DNA of 64,000 nucleotides from Agrocybe praecox (taxonomy: Eukaryota > Basidiomycota > Agaricomycetes > Agaricales > Agrocybaceae). The translations under genes were made by a program, and so were the position numbers. Below are positions 46,472 through 57,327 of this stretch, one piece after another. Position 1 is the stretch's first letter. Every line of letters begins with the position of its first letter. Under the pieces are notes generated by a model. It had not been told where the DNA came from, made no database searches, and was given only the letters and a program-made list of their open reading frames with translations. The DNA lies in assembly GCA_964017145.1 (NCBI GenBank), contig OZ024844.1:2976001-3040000 (forward strand). Direction: 5' to 3'.

Positions 46472-46472
46472 A

Positions 46473-48214
46473 TAAGGTGCTTGCTGCGGGGTTGTGTGTG
46501 TATTGTACGATTTTGTACTTTGTATACAGTCCGTAACAAAACCCAATCAATTTGATTAGTTCTTCTCGGGAGGGATACGCGATACGCGTCGTTGATTACG
46601 TTTATCTTCACAGAAGGGACGTTTTCGATGATCAAGATACTTCCTAGGAAGTCTCAGAGAGTGAGAAACAGCACAAGTACTGTTCCTCGGAGGGTTAAAC
46701 GGTTGATTTAATGTGTCTCCACAAAAGGTATAAATAAGTTGGTTCGCCACTTAGGCTGGACACTCAATCCAAAGTCTTTTAATCACTTAGAATGGGGACT
46801 CAATCCAAAACGGGCCACATAGGCGTCACTTAGACAATTTGCCACTTAGGCAGGGAACTTATCCCTAAAACGGGCCACTTAGGCGTCACTTAGACAATTT
46901 GCCACTTAGGCAGGGAACTTATCCCTAGGAACGGGCCACTTAGGCGTCACTTAGACAATTCTTGCCACTTAGGCGGGTATCAAGCTTTATGTCACTTAAG
47001 ACAGAGGAAACTTTATCCCAACACGTTTTCTAACGTTCCTCGAGAACTCTACAAGTTAACTCAAGTCAATCAGATCACGCCAAATTGAACAAGTAACACT
47101 TCAGATGGAATCGTATTAATTATGCCAACTTCCGCGGAGACGCTTTAGCTCCCAATAGTCAATAATCGTCGGATAGGCACTTTGGCTTTCTCCTAGGAGT
47201 ATAAAGAACTGGGCTCTACGTTGTCTGGGGTGCTACGGTAATTTACAGGCTGTTTATATAGTGCTAGATCTCGGAAAATACAGGAATACTTGGAACGGAT
47301 CGGAAATGCTCGGAAAATACAGGAAATAATATTATTGGTTAACGCTAGGTAGCTCCACTCGATGCATAAGCAACCAGTAGGTACCATGTGTGTTTTTGTA
47401 TACCCTCGGAAGGGTTCGTATGGTTGGGCAAGTCGCTGACTCGAGCATGACGCTCCGAGGGCGCTTATTTGCATTAACCGACGATCATTGATCGACGTCG
47501 TAGGGTCCGAAGCATCGGAGTACCGTGGTATCGTATGGATCTACAATCCTCGGCTCCACAACTGCCGTTTAAGGTAACTGCGCATATCCGAGGGTCTTAA
47601 GACCATGTGTAAGTGTTCCTAGGAACTTCTCCTTTTAGGTTTATCAGCGATCTGACTCGAGCAGACGTCGGCAAGTCCTAATTGACATTACTAGTGCTTG
47701 TCTCGTCGTTTGCATAGTGCCCACTATGTTCCTAGGGACCAGTAATGTACTTTGTTAATGCTAGGATCAGTCCTGCCGCCTTGAGTTAGCGTTCCTAGGA
47801 ACATTGGCAGTAGTTTACATGTACTTTCATATGGTGGGAACTTTCTGTTTCCATATTAGGTAGATGTGGACGCGTCACGCACTGTGTAATAATAAGTGGC
47901 TATAGTGCCGTTAAGCTTATTATCAGCAGGCTCTAGCTTACATTCCTGATGGCTGAATATTATCCTAGGAGCCTTCGATCCTGCTGCGTCGCTGTTAAGG
48001 TGTTCCACGCATTTCCGAGGAACTACTATAACTAACTCTAGCATTCGTAAGGTTCGTCCTAGGGTTCGTAGAATGGTTTCCCCTAGCCAAACATGTAGCT
48101 ATCCTTGCTCTGTACTTATGTAGACTTAATAATAAACATGTTTATTATGCCGAAAATTAAGTAGGATGGATACTAGGGCTACTGTTCAGTCACAGCCGAA
48201 CACCAGTCGTATCA
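46473..48214 (-). repeat. LTR copy 2, shared by both elements
   Basis: It is offset by 6149 from copy 1 and looks identical by eye. It serves as 5' LTR of the left element and 3' LTR of the right one. Start coordinate uncertain by one base. Confidence 0.88.
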
Positions 48215-48405
48215 TCTCCCCCCAACTTATAATTCAGACTGTCCTCAGTCATACTTCGAGTTAGGTCTATACCTGTTTAGGTTTTCTTGCCTATCACATA
48301 AAACTCTTGTTTTACTTTCTTTTGACAGGTCTTTTACTATCGGACTTTAGCCATATTACTTGCAAGTTTTTCTTTATTAATTACAAGCTCATGCTATTTT
48401 TATAG

Positions 48406-48977
48406 GTGGGTTCTCTGCGCCTTAAGGCCTCTGCAAATAACAAAACCACTAAGCTGGCCCATCTTCTGAAGAAGAAATCAGGTACAAAACCTGAAGCTGC
48501 TCCCACAAAGAACACCACACAGGTAAGCATTCTTTCTTTCATTCATCCTAGGAGATGTCTAGTCCTTGTTTAGACCTCAAGGATTTAATTAAGCATGCTC
48601 ATGATCCTCGTGAACAGTTCAAGCTCCAACAGGCAGTCTCTATTGACTTGGAGGTCCAGATACAGCAATATCTTTGTGATGCCATACTCCTCCTACCCAA
48701 GGGTTCTTAGGCTCTCATACACACTGCTTTCGAGGATGCTCAAACTCTTCAAGCTCTCTCTTGTCAGCTTTCCGTGCTGAATGCTCGTCTCTCTGTTGAA
48801 GACAATAAACCCACCCTTGAAGTGCTCCTTCGTCAAATGCTGGAGTCCATCAAGGCTCGCTTTTCTCCTCGCCTTGGTGCCCTTCTCGACTCTCAACTTC
48901 CCTTCTTCCCCAACCCAGCTCCTTCCGAGGAAACTGAGGAGGATACGCTTGCAAGTCATTTAAGTGAAATCTGCTAA
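48406..48977 (+). pseudogene. Antisense spliced ORF in the internal region, unit 2
   Basis: This is the copy of 42257-42828 shifted by 6149, with the same splice sites and the same in-frame TAG (48708-48710). Confidence 0.5.
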
Positions 48978-49535
48978 GATCTCGAACGAAAATTTCTTTC
49001 CAAGATTACAAATCTAGGATTTAGAATAAAATGTCGCTCCTAGGTGGCCCCTCCCCCCAACTTAAAATACTAACCTCCAGGTTGAAACAGTGTTGCAAGC
49101 TCATGCATGAGTCACCCTAGGAATAGTACAAGAAGAGTGCAGGTGCATCCTTTGGTGTTTGCAAAAAAATATTGGCTTTGCTGTTCCGAGGAACCGACTT
49201 AACCCATTTCCTCAACAGAGGTGTATGAGAAAAATGGTTGCAAGCGGTACTATGGTACATGACTCATATATCTGAATGGTCGTGTCCGAATATTTAAGTC
49301 TCTTCGAGTGTACATGCTTGTCCTTGGAGCAATCCTTGTCCTTTCTTAAAGCGATCTGTGCTTCCAAGGATTCTGGGTTTTATAAGGCTCTGCAGTTTCA
49401 GTGTCAATGGGCGCTTAAATTCCATTGCCTTTGTTTCTGCTCCTTATAGCATCATATTTCTAGGCCTCTGAAACCTTCCTAGGAAATTTGACTCCCTGAA
49501 ATCTTGTCTTGGACACACCCAAATATCCTCATTGA

Positions 49536-50768
49536 TCAATGGGATAATGAAGTGTCTGGTGGTTTAGGTGGCACTTCTAACACCCTGTCTTCGAATTTTT
49601 CTTTTTGCAGCTCAATTGGCCCTTTCCCGCAAGCATAAGTAGGCACTACTACTCTTCTCTTTGAGTTTGGGTCAGTTATTAGGATCTCCACATAACCATC
49701 TGTCATAGTTTTAACTACACTAGTTGTCACTGCGTCAAAAGGCTTTCCTAGGAGAACCCTGTATAGCGGATTCCTGACAATGTGTACCTGTAGATAGACG
49801 ACTGCCTCTCCAATCAACACTTTAACATTCTCTGCAATTCCTAGAGTACGTTCAAGCTGATTATTGGCACTTTGCATATTTATACTAAGTGACGGATTCC
49901 ATGATAGTCCCATCTCTACAGCAACCTGTTGCGACATTGATACAATCTGAGATCCACTGTCTAGGATAGCATTCTCATAACCGATACTATTAATTTGTGC
50001 CTGGATCTCTTGCAAGCTCTCAGCATTCCGGGCCTGATCCCTATAAGGTTCTTTGGGTACCGCTCCCTCATGCTCAAGTGCAAATTGATAATAAGGATCA
50101 CTGGCTACTATAGCATCTGCTGGAAGATTACTCGAACTTGGACAATCTTTTGCTAAGAGGAACCGAGACACAGGCAACTGACTAACATCTAGTCCTGTCT
50201 CAATCTCATGATATAAAGGTAGATCCTCTATTCCTTGAGAGCACATTTGGAACTTGTCTTCGTCCTCGAGTACCTCCTCAACAAGCACAGCTTGCTTATT
50301 TTTTGTGAAACACTCTTGCAACGCCTCACAGATGTGTGATGCACTTTCAACTAAGTGTTTTAGTGGAACTGATACTGACATACTCAGTATATCATCTACC
50401 ACTTGGTTTTTATCCGTGCTATTCTCCACAGACACCTTGGTTTGATAAAATGGCATTGATTTTTCCTCTTTCTTGTCATCCGAGGAAATATCTGACAATC
50501 CCATAACTCTCATACTAGGTGACATACTTGTGTAGAATGGCAACATATGTCTTATTTTTGTACTTTTTTCTGCTGGTTTCTTTTCTCGAGGAGCCGGTTC
50601 TATAGGCGCTACTTGATCTGTAGTCTTCCTCAAGAAACCAACATCTCTCTTGAATCGAACACTCCTTTTATCACGACTGAATAATCCTGTTCTCCTGCCT
50701 TTATCGTTCTCAAGGGTTGTAGCTGTTTGTAGACTTGTGCTTTTATCACCAGCTGCAGGTATTCCCAT
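49536..50768 (-). CDS. Retropepsin-like aspartic protease protein, unit 2
   Basis: Translates identically to the frame at 43387-44619 and sits 6149 bases to the right, with the same DSG motif and the same eight-base distance from the gag stop. Confidence 0.82.
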   Translation of the reverse strand: MGIPAAGDKSTSLQTATTLENDKGRRTGLFSRDKRSVRFKRDVGFLRKTTDQVAPIEPAPREKKPAEKSTKIRHMLPFYTSMSPSMRVMGLSDISSDDKKEEKSMPFYQTKVSVENSTDKNQVVDDILSMSVSVPLKHLVESASHICEALQECFTKNKQAVLVEEVLEDEDKFQMCSQGIEDLPLYHEIETGLDVSQLPVSRFLLAKDCPSSSNLPADAIVASDPYYQFALEHEGAVPKEPYRDQARNAESLQEIQAQINSIGYENAILDSGSQIVSMSQQVAVEMGLSWNPSLSINMQSANNQLERTLGIAENVKVLIGEAVVYLQVHIVRNPLYRVLLGKPFDAVTTSVVKTMTDGYVEILITDPNSKRRVVVPTYACGKGPIELQKEKFEDRVLEVPPKPPDTSLSH

Positions 50769-50776
50769 CCTTGAAC

Positions 50777-52087
50777 TTAGAGAAAATTTTCGAATGCCTC
50801 AACTGCCTCATGGCCAAAGATTACCCTGTCAAGAGCTTCTCTGCCATGATCGTAAACTAAGTCATCCAATTTTCTCGAAATGTCTTCAGCTGGAGAAACG
50901 ACTTCTCTTGCTTGGACAAACATTTCACAATCTTCATCATAATCAGGATAGTACCCTTGCATGACTTGGATTTTGGCATTTGGAATGAAGTCAGGTCTAT
51001 TTCTATACAGGTTTTCAACAGTGTCTTTGATGGACTTGAACCCTAGGAGAGGAATAGGTTGCCCTGAAGCTAGCACATATTTCCCTTCTGAGTTCTTTCT
51101 AATCCATCTTGACTCTACATGTTTATTGGCAGCAGCACAATCTGCTAGGTGATGTCCTGATTCTCTACAATAGTAGCAATAACTCAGTTGAAAGCTATTT
51201 GACTTATTGTAGATCATCCTAGGAGATGATATCGATAGCGGTTCAAAAGCTGACTGTTTCCAGCTCACCAAGGTGGACTGTAAACTTTCAAACTTCTTCT
51301 CTGCTGCTTCTGCTCTCTTCTCTTGCATCTCGGACTTCTTTAGCAATAAACCAAGATTGTCTAACAGTCTAGCCACGGTCTTTTCCATCTTTGGATAGAA
51401 CCCTGAAATTTCCTCGGGTTCAGTTTCCATCGCTTTTGTTCTCAAGGAAGTCCTCTCAGAACGATGTTCTCTATTGCCTGAGTTCAGAACAGATTGTGAC
51501 CTTCTCATAGCTATGTTCACCACAATGTCCATAACCCGAGTGACTTTAAAGTCGGTACCAAAACCTAATTCATCTTTGTTTTGTGCTAAATCAATAACAT
51601 GTAATGCCTGAGATACTTCCTCTCGGAAGCCCCATTCTAGGCAACGCAAAAATCGCTGTATCAGATCTCGCTCTGAAACTTGACCAGTCAGCTTGCGAGT
51701 TAATGTAGTAAATTTGAGTTTCAACTTCATTAGGTTCTCTAAATCAGTTTTCATCAAATTACTGCAACCGGTATACTGCAAACATAACTTATCAAGATCA
51801 TGAAGAGATCCTTTCTGAAGTCGCATAGCTGCAGGGTATGAGAAGATTAACTCATCCTTAAACTTGTTCCAAGACTTGCTAGAATAAGTTTTAAGATACT
51901 GCCAATCATCCTCACAGTCTGGCGAAGCATATTTTCCCAACATTTTAATTTTCTTTTCTTCAGTGTCAGCTTCGGTAGGATGTTGAGCCCACAAGTCCTC
52001 CATCCGTTGTATGAACCGGAGAAGTTCCTTGGGTTGTCTTTCATCAAACTTTGGTGCATCTCTACTCATAGGAGCAGGGAAACCCAT
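50777..52087 (-). CDS. Gag-like protein with CCHC zinc knuckle, unit 2
   Basis: Translates identically to the gag at 44628-45938, 6149 bases to the right. Confidence 0.85.
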   Translation of the reverse strand: MGFPAPMSRDAPKFDERQPKELLRFIQRMEDLWAQHPTEADTEEKKIKMLGKYASPDCEDDWQYLKTYSSKSWNKFKDELIFSYPAAMRLQKGSLHDLDKLCLQYTGCSNLMKTDLENLMKLKLKFTTLTRKLTGQVSERDLIQRFLRCLEWGFREEVSQALHVIDLAQNKDELGFGTDFKVTRVMDIVVNIAMRRSQSVLNSGNREHRSERTSLRTKAMETEPEEISGFYPKMEKTVARLLDNLGLLLKKSEMQEKRAEAAEKKFESLQSTLVSWKQSAFEPLSISSPRMIYNKSNSFQLSYCYYCRESGHHLADCAAANKHVESRWIRKNSEGKYVLASGQPIPLLGFKSIKDTVENLYRNRPDFIPNAKIQVMQGYYPDYDEDCEMFVQAREVVSPAEDISRKLDDLVYDHGREALDRVIFGHEAVEAFENFL

Positions 52088-52621
52088 CTCAGTGATACCG
52101 GTGTTGCAATTCTACTAGAAGTAGGATTGGCAGGTGAGATAGACAGTAGGTTAAGTTTGTCTAAAAGACTGACAATGACCTCTAGGCTGTCTCACTCTGA
52201 TTTCACCTCTCTAGGAACCTTGAGTAGGCTTGTAGCGATAGTAGGTCTAGCACTTGGCCTTTGTATTATGTTCGGAGGTTCAATGCTAGCCCTATTCTCT
52301 AGAGTAGTAGGTTTCTCTCAGCCTGGTTCAGCTGTAAAGTCTCCTAGGACTCTGTTTGAGACTGTGTACTTGAGCTAGCTTTTTGCTTCCTTGAGTTCTG
52401 AAGTGATAACGAATTATCTACTTCAGAGTTCCCTAGGACTATGAAAGCCAACTCAAATAAACAAGTTTAATTATTTGTAGTCCTGCTACAATGTGGATAG
52501 GCCTTTGAATAGACTGTCAAAGTCTGTTCAATAATCTGGACACCAGGATGTTGTCTTAGAGCTTCGAGGAACGAAACTTCAGTGAAAGAAAAAAACACCC
52601 TCCCTCGCGGTGGGCTCCAGA

Positions 52622-54363
52622 TAAGGTGCTTGCTGCGGGGTTGTGTGTGTATTGTACGATTTTGTACTTTGTATACAGTCCGTAACAAAACCCAATCAAT
52701 TTGATTAGTTCTTCTCGGGAGGGATACGCGATACGCGTCGTTGATTACGTTTATCTTCACAGAAGGGACGTTTTCGATGATCAAGATACTTCCTAGGAAG
52801 TCTCAGAGAGTGAGAAACAGCACAAGTACTGTTCCTCGGAGGGTTAAACGGTTGATTTAATGTGTCTCCACAAAAGGTATAAATAAGTTGGTTCGCCACT
52901 TAGGCTGGACACTCAATCCAAAGTCTTTTAATCACTTAGAATGGGGACTCAATCCAAAACGGGCCACATAGGCGTCACTTAGACAATTTGCCACTTAGGC
53001 AGGGAACTTATCCCTAAAACGGGCCACTTAGGCGTCACTTAGACAATTTGCCACTTAGGCAGGGAACTTATCCCTAGGAACGGGCCACTTAGGCGTCACT
53101 TAGACAATTCTTGCCACTTAGGCGGGTATCAAGCTTTATGTCACTTAAGACAGAGGAAACTTTATCCCAACACGTTTTCTAACGTTCCTCGAGAACTCTA
53201 CAAGTTAACTCAAGTCAATCAGATCACGCCAAATTGAACAAGTAACACTTCAGATGGAATCGTATTAATTATGCCAACTTCCGCGGAGACGCTTTAGCTC
53301 CCAATAGTCAATAATCGTCGGATAGGCACTTTGGCTTTCTCCTAGGAGTATAAAGAACTGGGCTCTACGTTGTCTGGGGTGCTACGGTAATTTACAGGCT
53401 GTTTATATAGTGCTAGATCTCGGAAAATACAGGAATACTTGGAACGGATCGGAAATGCTCGGAAAATACAGGAAATAATATTATTGGTTAACGCTAGGTA
53501 GCTCCACTCGATGCATAAGCAACCAGTAGGTACCATGTGTGTTTTTGTATACCCTCGGAAGGGTTCGTATGGTTGGGCAAGTCGCTGACTCGAGCATGAC
53601 GCTCCGAGGGCGCTTATTTGCATTAACCGACGATCATTGATCGACGTCGTAGGGTCCGAAGCATCGGAGTACCGTGGTATCGTATGGATCTACAATCCTC
53701 GGCTCCACAACTGCCGTTTAAGGTAACTGCGCATATCCGAGGGTCTTAAGACCATGTGTAAGTGTTCCTAGGAACTTCTCCTTTTAGGTTTATCAGCGAT
53801 CTGACTCGAGCAGACGTCGGCAAGTCCTAATTGACATTACTAGTGCTTGTCTCGTCGTTTGCATAGTGCCCACTATGTTCCTAGGGACCAGTAATGTACT
53901 TTGTTAATGCTAGGATCAGTCCTGCCGCCTTGAGTTAGCGTTCCTAGGAACATTGGCAGTAGTTTACATGTACTTTCATATGGTGGGAACTTTCTGTTTC
54001 CATATTAGGTAGATGTGGACGCGTCACGCACTGTGTAATAATAAGTGGCTATAGTGCCGTTAAGCTTATTATCAGCAGGCTCTAGCTTACATTCCTGATG
54101 GCTGAATATTATCCTAGGAGCCTTCGATCCTGCTGCGTCGCTGTTAAGGTGTTCCACGCATTTCCGAGGAACTACTATAACTAACTCTAGCATTCGTAAG
54201 GTTCGTCCTAGGGTTCGTAGAATGGTTTCCCCTAGCCAAACATGTAGCTATCCTTGCTCTGTACTTATGTAGACTTAATAATAAACATGTTTATTATGCC
54301 GAAAATTAAGTAGGATGGATACTAGGGCTACTGTTCAGTCACAGCCGAACACCAGTCGTATCA
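52622..54363 (-). repeat. LTR copy 3 (5' LTR of the right element)
   Basis: It is offset by 12298 from copy 1. It ends at 54363 (TATCA), after which unrelated sequence (GCGTTAGCCAGTC) begins, which fixes the outer LTR boundary. Confidence 0.88.
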
Positions 54364-54794
54364 GCGTTAGCCAGTCAGCTACCTCAACATACACCCACTG
54401 GAGTTAACTCCTCTTGCGCCAGCACACTGGACAATACCAGCTTCTTTGATGTTGGCAGGAGTGATTTGGACCCTATGACTGGTGTCGAATGGCTCAATGA
54501 TAGCCAGGGTTATGGAACACGGCTGCCTAGTAATCTTCAACTCACCACACTGTCAGGAAGGTCTGCTTCTTCTTCTCTACTTGGGGCCAGTTATTTTCAG
54601 GATCCAGGATGTGAGTTTTTGAACTATAAGCGTATATACAAGTGGCTGATTATCCTAGCTGAGCCTGTTTCGGTTTTCCACTTTGGCAATGATGATGCAA
54701 GGGCCAACTTTTCCTTTTTTTTCGATCCAAGTAAGACATCCTTCGAGTGTCTATGATAACAACCCAATTCTGACTTATCTTTGATTCAGGATTA
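54364..54794 (+). pseudogene. Probable 5' exon remnant right of the LTR array
   Basis: An open frame at 54430-54610 reads SDLDPMTGVEWLNDSQGYGT and LGASYFQDPG and then meets a GTGAGT donor at 54611. Its left side abuts the LTR end at 54363, so the beginning of the gene is gone. Link with the next ORF is by proximity and composition; I could not find a phase-consistent join. Confidence 0.35.
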
Positions 54795-55538
54795 ATGGAT
54801 ACAAATGCCACAGCAGGACTATCGACTCCAGATCTACCGCCCCGATACAATTTATGGCCACGCAGCCTACAGTCGCAAACGCCGAATGCACCAGGGCAAA
54901 AAACGGGCCTTAAAATTAGGATTCGGCTTGGAAAAGGACAGCCAGGTGGAAACAGCTTTCCTGGGGATCCAAGGCAGTGTACAGGGGCTGCGGCTCAGCG
55001 TCGACAAGAAGAACAAGCGCATGCGCGTGAACGTGCAAGGAGGGCCCATCGAGCGGGTATAGATGGTGTGGATGATGAGAGTGCTGATGATGAGGAAGAG
55101 TGGGATGGTGGTGGCAGAATGAATGGCGGGGAAGGAGGAATGGTACGGGAGCACAATGCAAATCCCACGAGTGATGGAGGAGGAGGACCTGGTGGTATCA
55201 GTGAGGATAATGGAGGATTCGCTGAAGGCAGTGACGTCAACATGAGTGGCGCTACCTGTTCGTGGTTGATTCAACAAAATTTTGATGCGTCAATTTCAAG
55301 TAGCAATTGCAAAAATACATTGCCTAAGACTACAAAGAAGGCTAGGGAGAATCCCCTAACTGCGGGCGACTTAATCATTCATATGGCCGACAAGCAATAC
55401 ACTGATGTTCTCAACAGCCCAGACTTCAAAAAAACCTTTGATAGAGTCCTAGAAGGGGGAAACATTGGTGGGCGTTTTGGCCTATGCAAAGAAAATTCGA
55501 GGTCTTTACTGTGCCCCACATATACTGATCGGAACTGA
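54795..55538 (+). CDS. Acidic low-complexity protein, interrupted 3' end
   Basis: The frame starts with ATG at 54795 and includes LPPRYNLWPRSLQSQ, a basic region with QEEQAHARERARRAHRAG, an Asp/Glu-rich then Gly-rich stretch (DDEEEWDGGG, DGGGGPGG) and MADKQYTDVLNSPDFKKTFD near the end. The last codons run into the CACT-ended element at 55508 and are not native. An upstream exon with NTSFFDVGRSDLDPMTGVEW (54430-54610) probably belongs to the same gene; a plausible intron lies between 54610 and 54790. The 5' part is cut by the LTR array. No family recognised. Confidence 0.45.
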   Translation: MDTNATAGLSTPDLPPRYNLWPRSLQSQTPNAPGQKTGLKIRIRLGKGQPGGNSFPGDPRQCTGAAAQRRQEEQAHARERARRAHRAGIDGVDDESADDEEEWDGGGRMNGGEGGMVREHNANPTSDGGGGPGGISEDNGGFAEGSDVNMSGATCSWLIQQNFDASISSSNCKNTLPKTTKKARENPLTAGDLIIHMADKQYTDVLNSPDFKKTFDRVLEGGNIGGRFGLCKENSRSLLCPTYTDRN

Positions 55539-55690
55539 TCAGAAATCATGCTTTTCTGAGCAGTTCTGACCAGAAATTTGGCTGACCTCTTACCAGTCAA
55601 ATCTCTATAGAGAGCTCAGAAATTGCCTCTTAAATTCTGATCAGAACTGCTCAGAAAGGTCAGTTCTGATCGGTTCACTCGGATCCGAGT
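55508..55690 (+). repeat. Left terminal and subterminal repeats of the 1.8 kb element
   Basis: Holds the left inverted end and several copies, in both orientations, of CTGATCAGAA, GAGCAGTTCTGA and TCAGTTCTGATCGG. Such clustered short repeats usually bind the transposase in CACTA-like elements. Confidence 0.6.
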
Positions 55691-55806
55691 CCCCATATTT
55701 TCCGAGTAGAACTGAATAATTCCACTCAGAAATGGGTTTGTGACACAGAATTGTAAGCAGAAATCACCTGACCACTGTCTTTACTAGTAATAAAATAAAG
55801 TGCACA

Positions 55807-55880
55807 GGTCGAGAATTGAACTCTCAACCTCACGAAAGGGTCACATGACTTATTTGGTGCAACAATCCAACTAGACCAAA
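55807..55880 (-). other. tRNA-like sequence (SINE head or decayed tRNA)
   Basis: On the minus strand TTGGTCTAGTTGGATTG resembles an A box and GGTTGAGAGTTCAATTCTCG a B box, at about the spacing of a tRNA. The T-arm stem is shifted by one base relative to a true tRNA, and no acceptor stem closes, so a tRNA-derived SINE head or a decayed tRNA is more likely than a working gene. Confidence 0.4.
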
Positions 55881-56328
55881 TGACTTTGAAAATATGAGAG
55901 ATATAATTCCTCATATAGGCCCCCTTGGCTGGGCAGAGCGAAATCAGAGAGGGAATATATTTCCTCTGCACATATTTATTTCCCTTTTAGCTGTATAAAT
56001 TATTTGAATACAGATACATGAGCAATAGACATACAATTAAATGTATTAGGCAAGACAGAATTGAGTATTTGTATTTTTACAGTGTTTAGAGACATTTTTT
56101 TGCGATAATTTTTTAATAGAAATATTCTACTCGTTAATCCGAATCCAACGGTATATAAAACATGTATATCCGTTGAGATTTTGTCTTAAAATCCTTGCTC
56201 GAACGTTGAGCTGCCAAATCTGGTCCGTTCGGCAACGGCCGGTCGCGGCAACCGAACATCCGTTGCCACGTCGCCTACCTTTCTTCCCTCAACCACCATT
56301 GTCCCCCACCACATACCAAACCACCCCC

Positions 56329-56809
56329 ATGCCCACCACCCGTTCCACCACCAGCATCACCCGTAGCGGCCGCGCTCGCGGCTCCCCACCCCCTCCCAAC
56401 CGCCGCAAGAGATTGAACGCCAACGAACAACCACGGAAGCGCCCCAAGACGCAACCAGTCGAGGCCGACGACGACGGAGAAAAGGAGCACGAGGGAAAGG
56501 GGAAAGCAAAGGGCGGAAGGGATGGGAAAAAAGGGAAGGAGGACAAGAAAGACAGGAAGAAGAAGGTGAAGCGGCCCAGGTAAGCACCCAACACGCCGTC
56601 CGCCACCCGCTAACCCATTTCAACAGGAAAACGAGCGCCGACAAGGCGAAAGAGGACGCAGCCGCAGCCGCGGCTGCTCAAACGTCGACGTAAGTCCCCC
56701 CCCTCGTCCTCCCGTTTCTTGCGAACTGACCCCATCCCGTAGAAACACAAAGCGCAAGCTAGCCGGGAGTGGGCTAGCCGTTGCGCCTCCAGGTCGCTTG
56801 GCCATTTAG
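56329..56809 (+). CDS. Small Lys-rich hypothetical protein inside the 1.8 kb element
   Basis: Three exons, 56329-56579, 56627-56689 and 56743-56809, keep phase and give 126 residues starting MPTTRSTTSITRSGRARGSP. It contains RKRPKTQPVEADDDGEKEHE, a run of Lys/Gly/Glu (GKGKAKGGRDGKKGKEDKKD) and an Ala run, and looks disordered and nuclear. GC content is well above the AT-rich sequence around it. No domain. It may be a captured gene or a chance frame with good splice sites. Confidence 0.4.
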
Positions 56810-57222
56810 GACGACGACGAGGTGAGTACCCCTCCGTTTTCTCGCTCCCCGCCACTGTCCATAGGCTGGGCCTCTATCCCTCCTCTCCCATCCCCTTCCT
56901 CCTCCCCACCCACTTCCCTTCTCTGTCCTATCCCCTCCCATCTCCTTCTCTTCCTTCTATCCTCCCCTTTCCATACTCCCTTCCCCCCTTTTTCTCCAAT
57001 TAAAAATAACTATATAACTATATAAACATCATGTATATTATGCACTTTCTTAATTAATTAATAAAATTTCGCTTTTTTATATGTTTTCTTGTGTGATTCC
57101 TATGTTTTGGGTGAATGTTATGTTTTTTTAAACATAAGTAACATTGCATAAAACATGCAAACAGCAAGTTTCCACTAAGTTGGACAGGATTCTGGATGGA
57201 GTCCAGTGGAGTCCAGGTCAGA
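56810..57222. other. Non-coding interior of the 1.8 kb element
   Basis: A C/T-rich stretch (56820-57000) is followed by very AT-rich DNA with TTAATTAATTAATAAAATTT (57049-57068). No gene is seen. Confidence 0.3.
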
Positions 57223-57327
57223 AACACTTGGTAATGATCAGACACACTTGGTAATGGTCAGAATTGCTCAGAATTGCTCAGAAATTTACTTGTCCGATCA
57301 GTTCCGAGCGGTAGCTGTGGGGCAGTG
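57223..57327 (-). repeat. Right terminal and subterminal repeats of the 1.8 kb element
   Basis: Holds two CACTTGGTAATG words, a doubled CAGAATTGCT and GATCAGTTCCGAGCGG that matches the left end inverted. Confidence 0.6.

Larger units (their letters stand above)
40324..54363 (-). mobile_element. Tandem array LTR-internal-LTR-internal-LTR of a Gag-Pro retroelement
   Basis: A 6149 bp unit is repeated exactly: LTRs at 40324-42065, 46473-48214 and 52622-54363 (1742 bp each) flank two 4407 bp internal regions. The element reads on the minus strand: its LTR begins TGATACGACTGG, a primer-binding-site-like TGGAGCCCACCGC lies just inside the right LTR of each unit, and a polypurine tract (GTTGGGGGGAGA) lies just before the left LTR. 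The listed frames in both units translate identically. The two elements share the middle LTR. Outer flanks differ (kinase fragment left, unrecognised gene right) with no obvious target-site duplication. Unequal recombination is the usual origin; an assembly artefact is possible. Confidence 0.9.
55508..57327. mobile_element. 1.8 kb element with CACT-type inverted ends
   Basis: The left end (GCCCCACATATACTGATCGG, 55513 on) matches the reverse complement of the right end (GCCCCACAGCTACCGCTCGG, from 57323 down), and both continue AACTGATC and, further in, TTCTGAGCA and TTCTGACCA. The outermost bases are ACTGT and ACACT, close to the CACT(A/G) ends of CMC/CACTA transposons. Subterminal TCAGAA/CTGATC words repeat at both ends. 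No transposase is present, so it is non-autonomous. Inside are a tRNA-like segment and a small Lys-rich gene. Flanks belong to two different genes, with no clear target-site duplication. Confidence 0.65.

Noticed and set aside
55807..55880. A functional tRNA gene
   Set aside because: A and B box-like words are present, but the T arm is out of register and no acceptor stem closes, so I list it only as tRNA-like.
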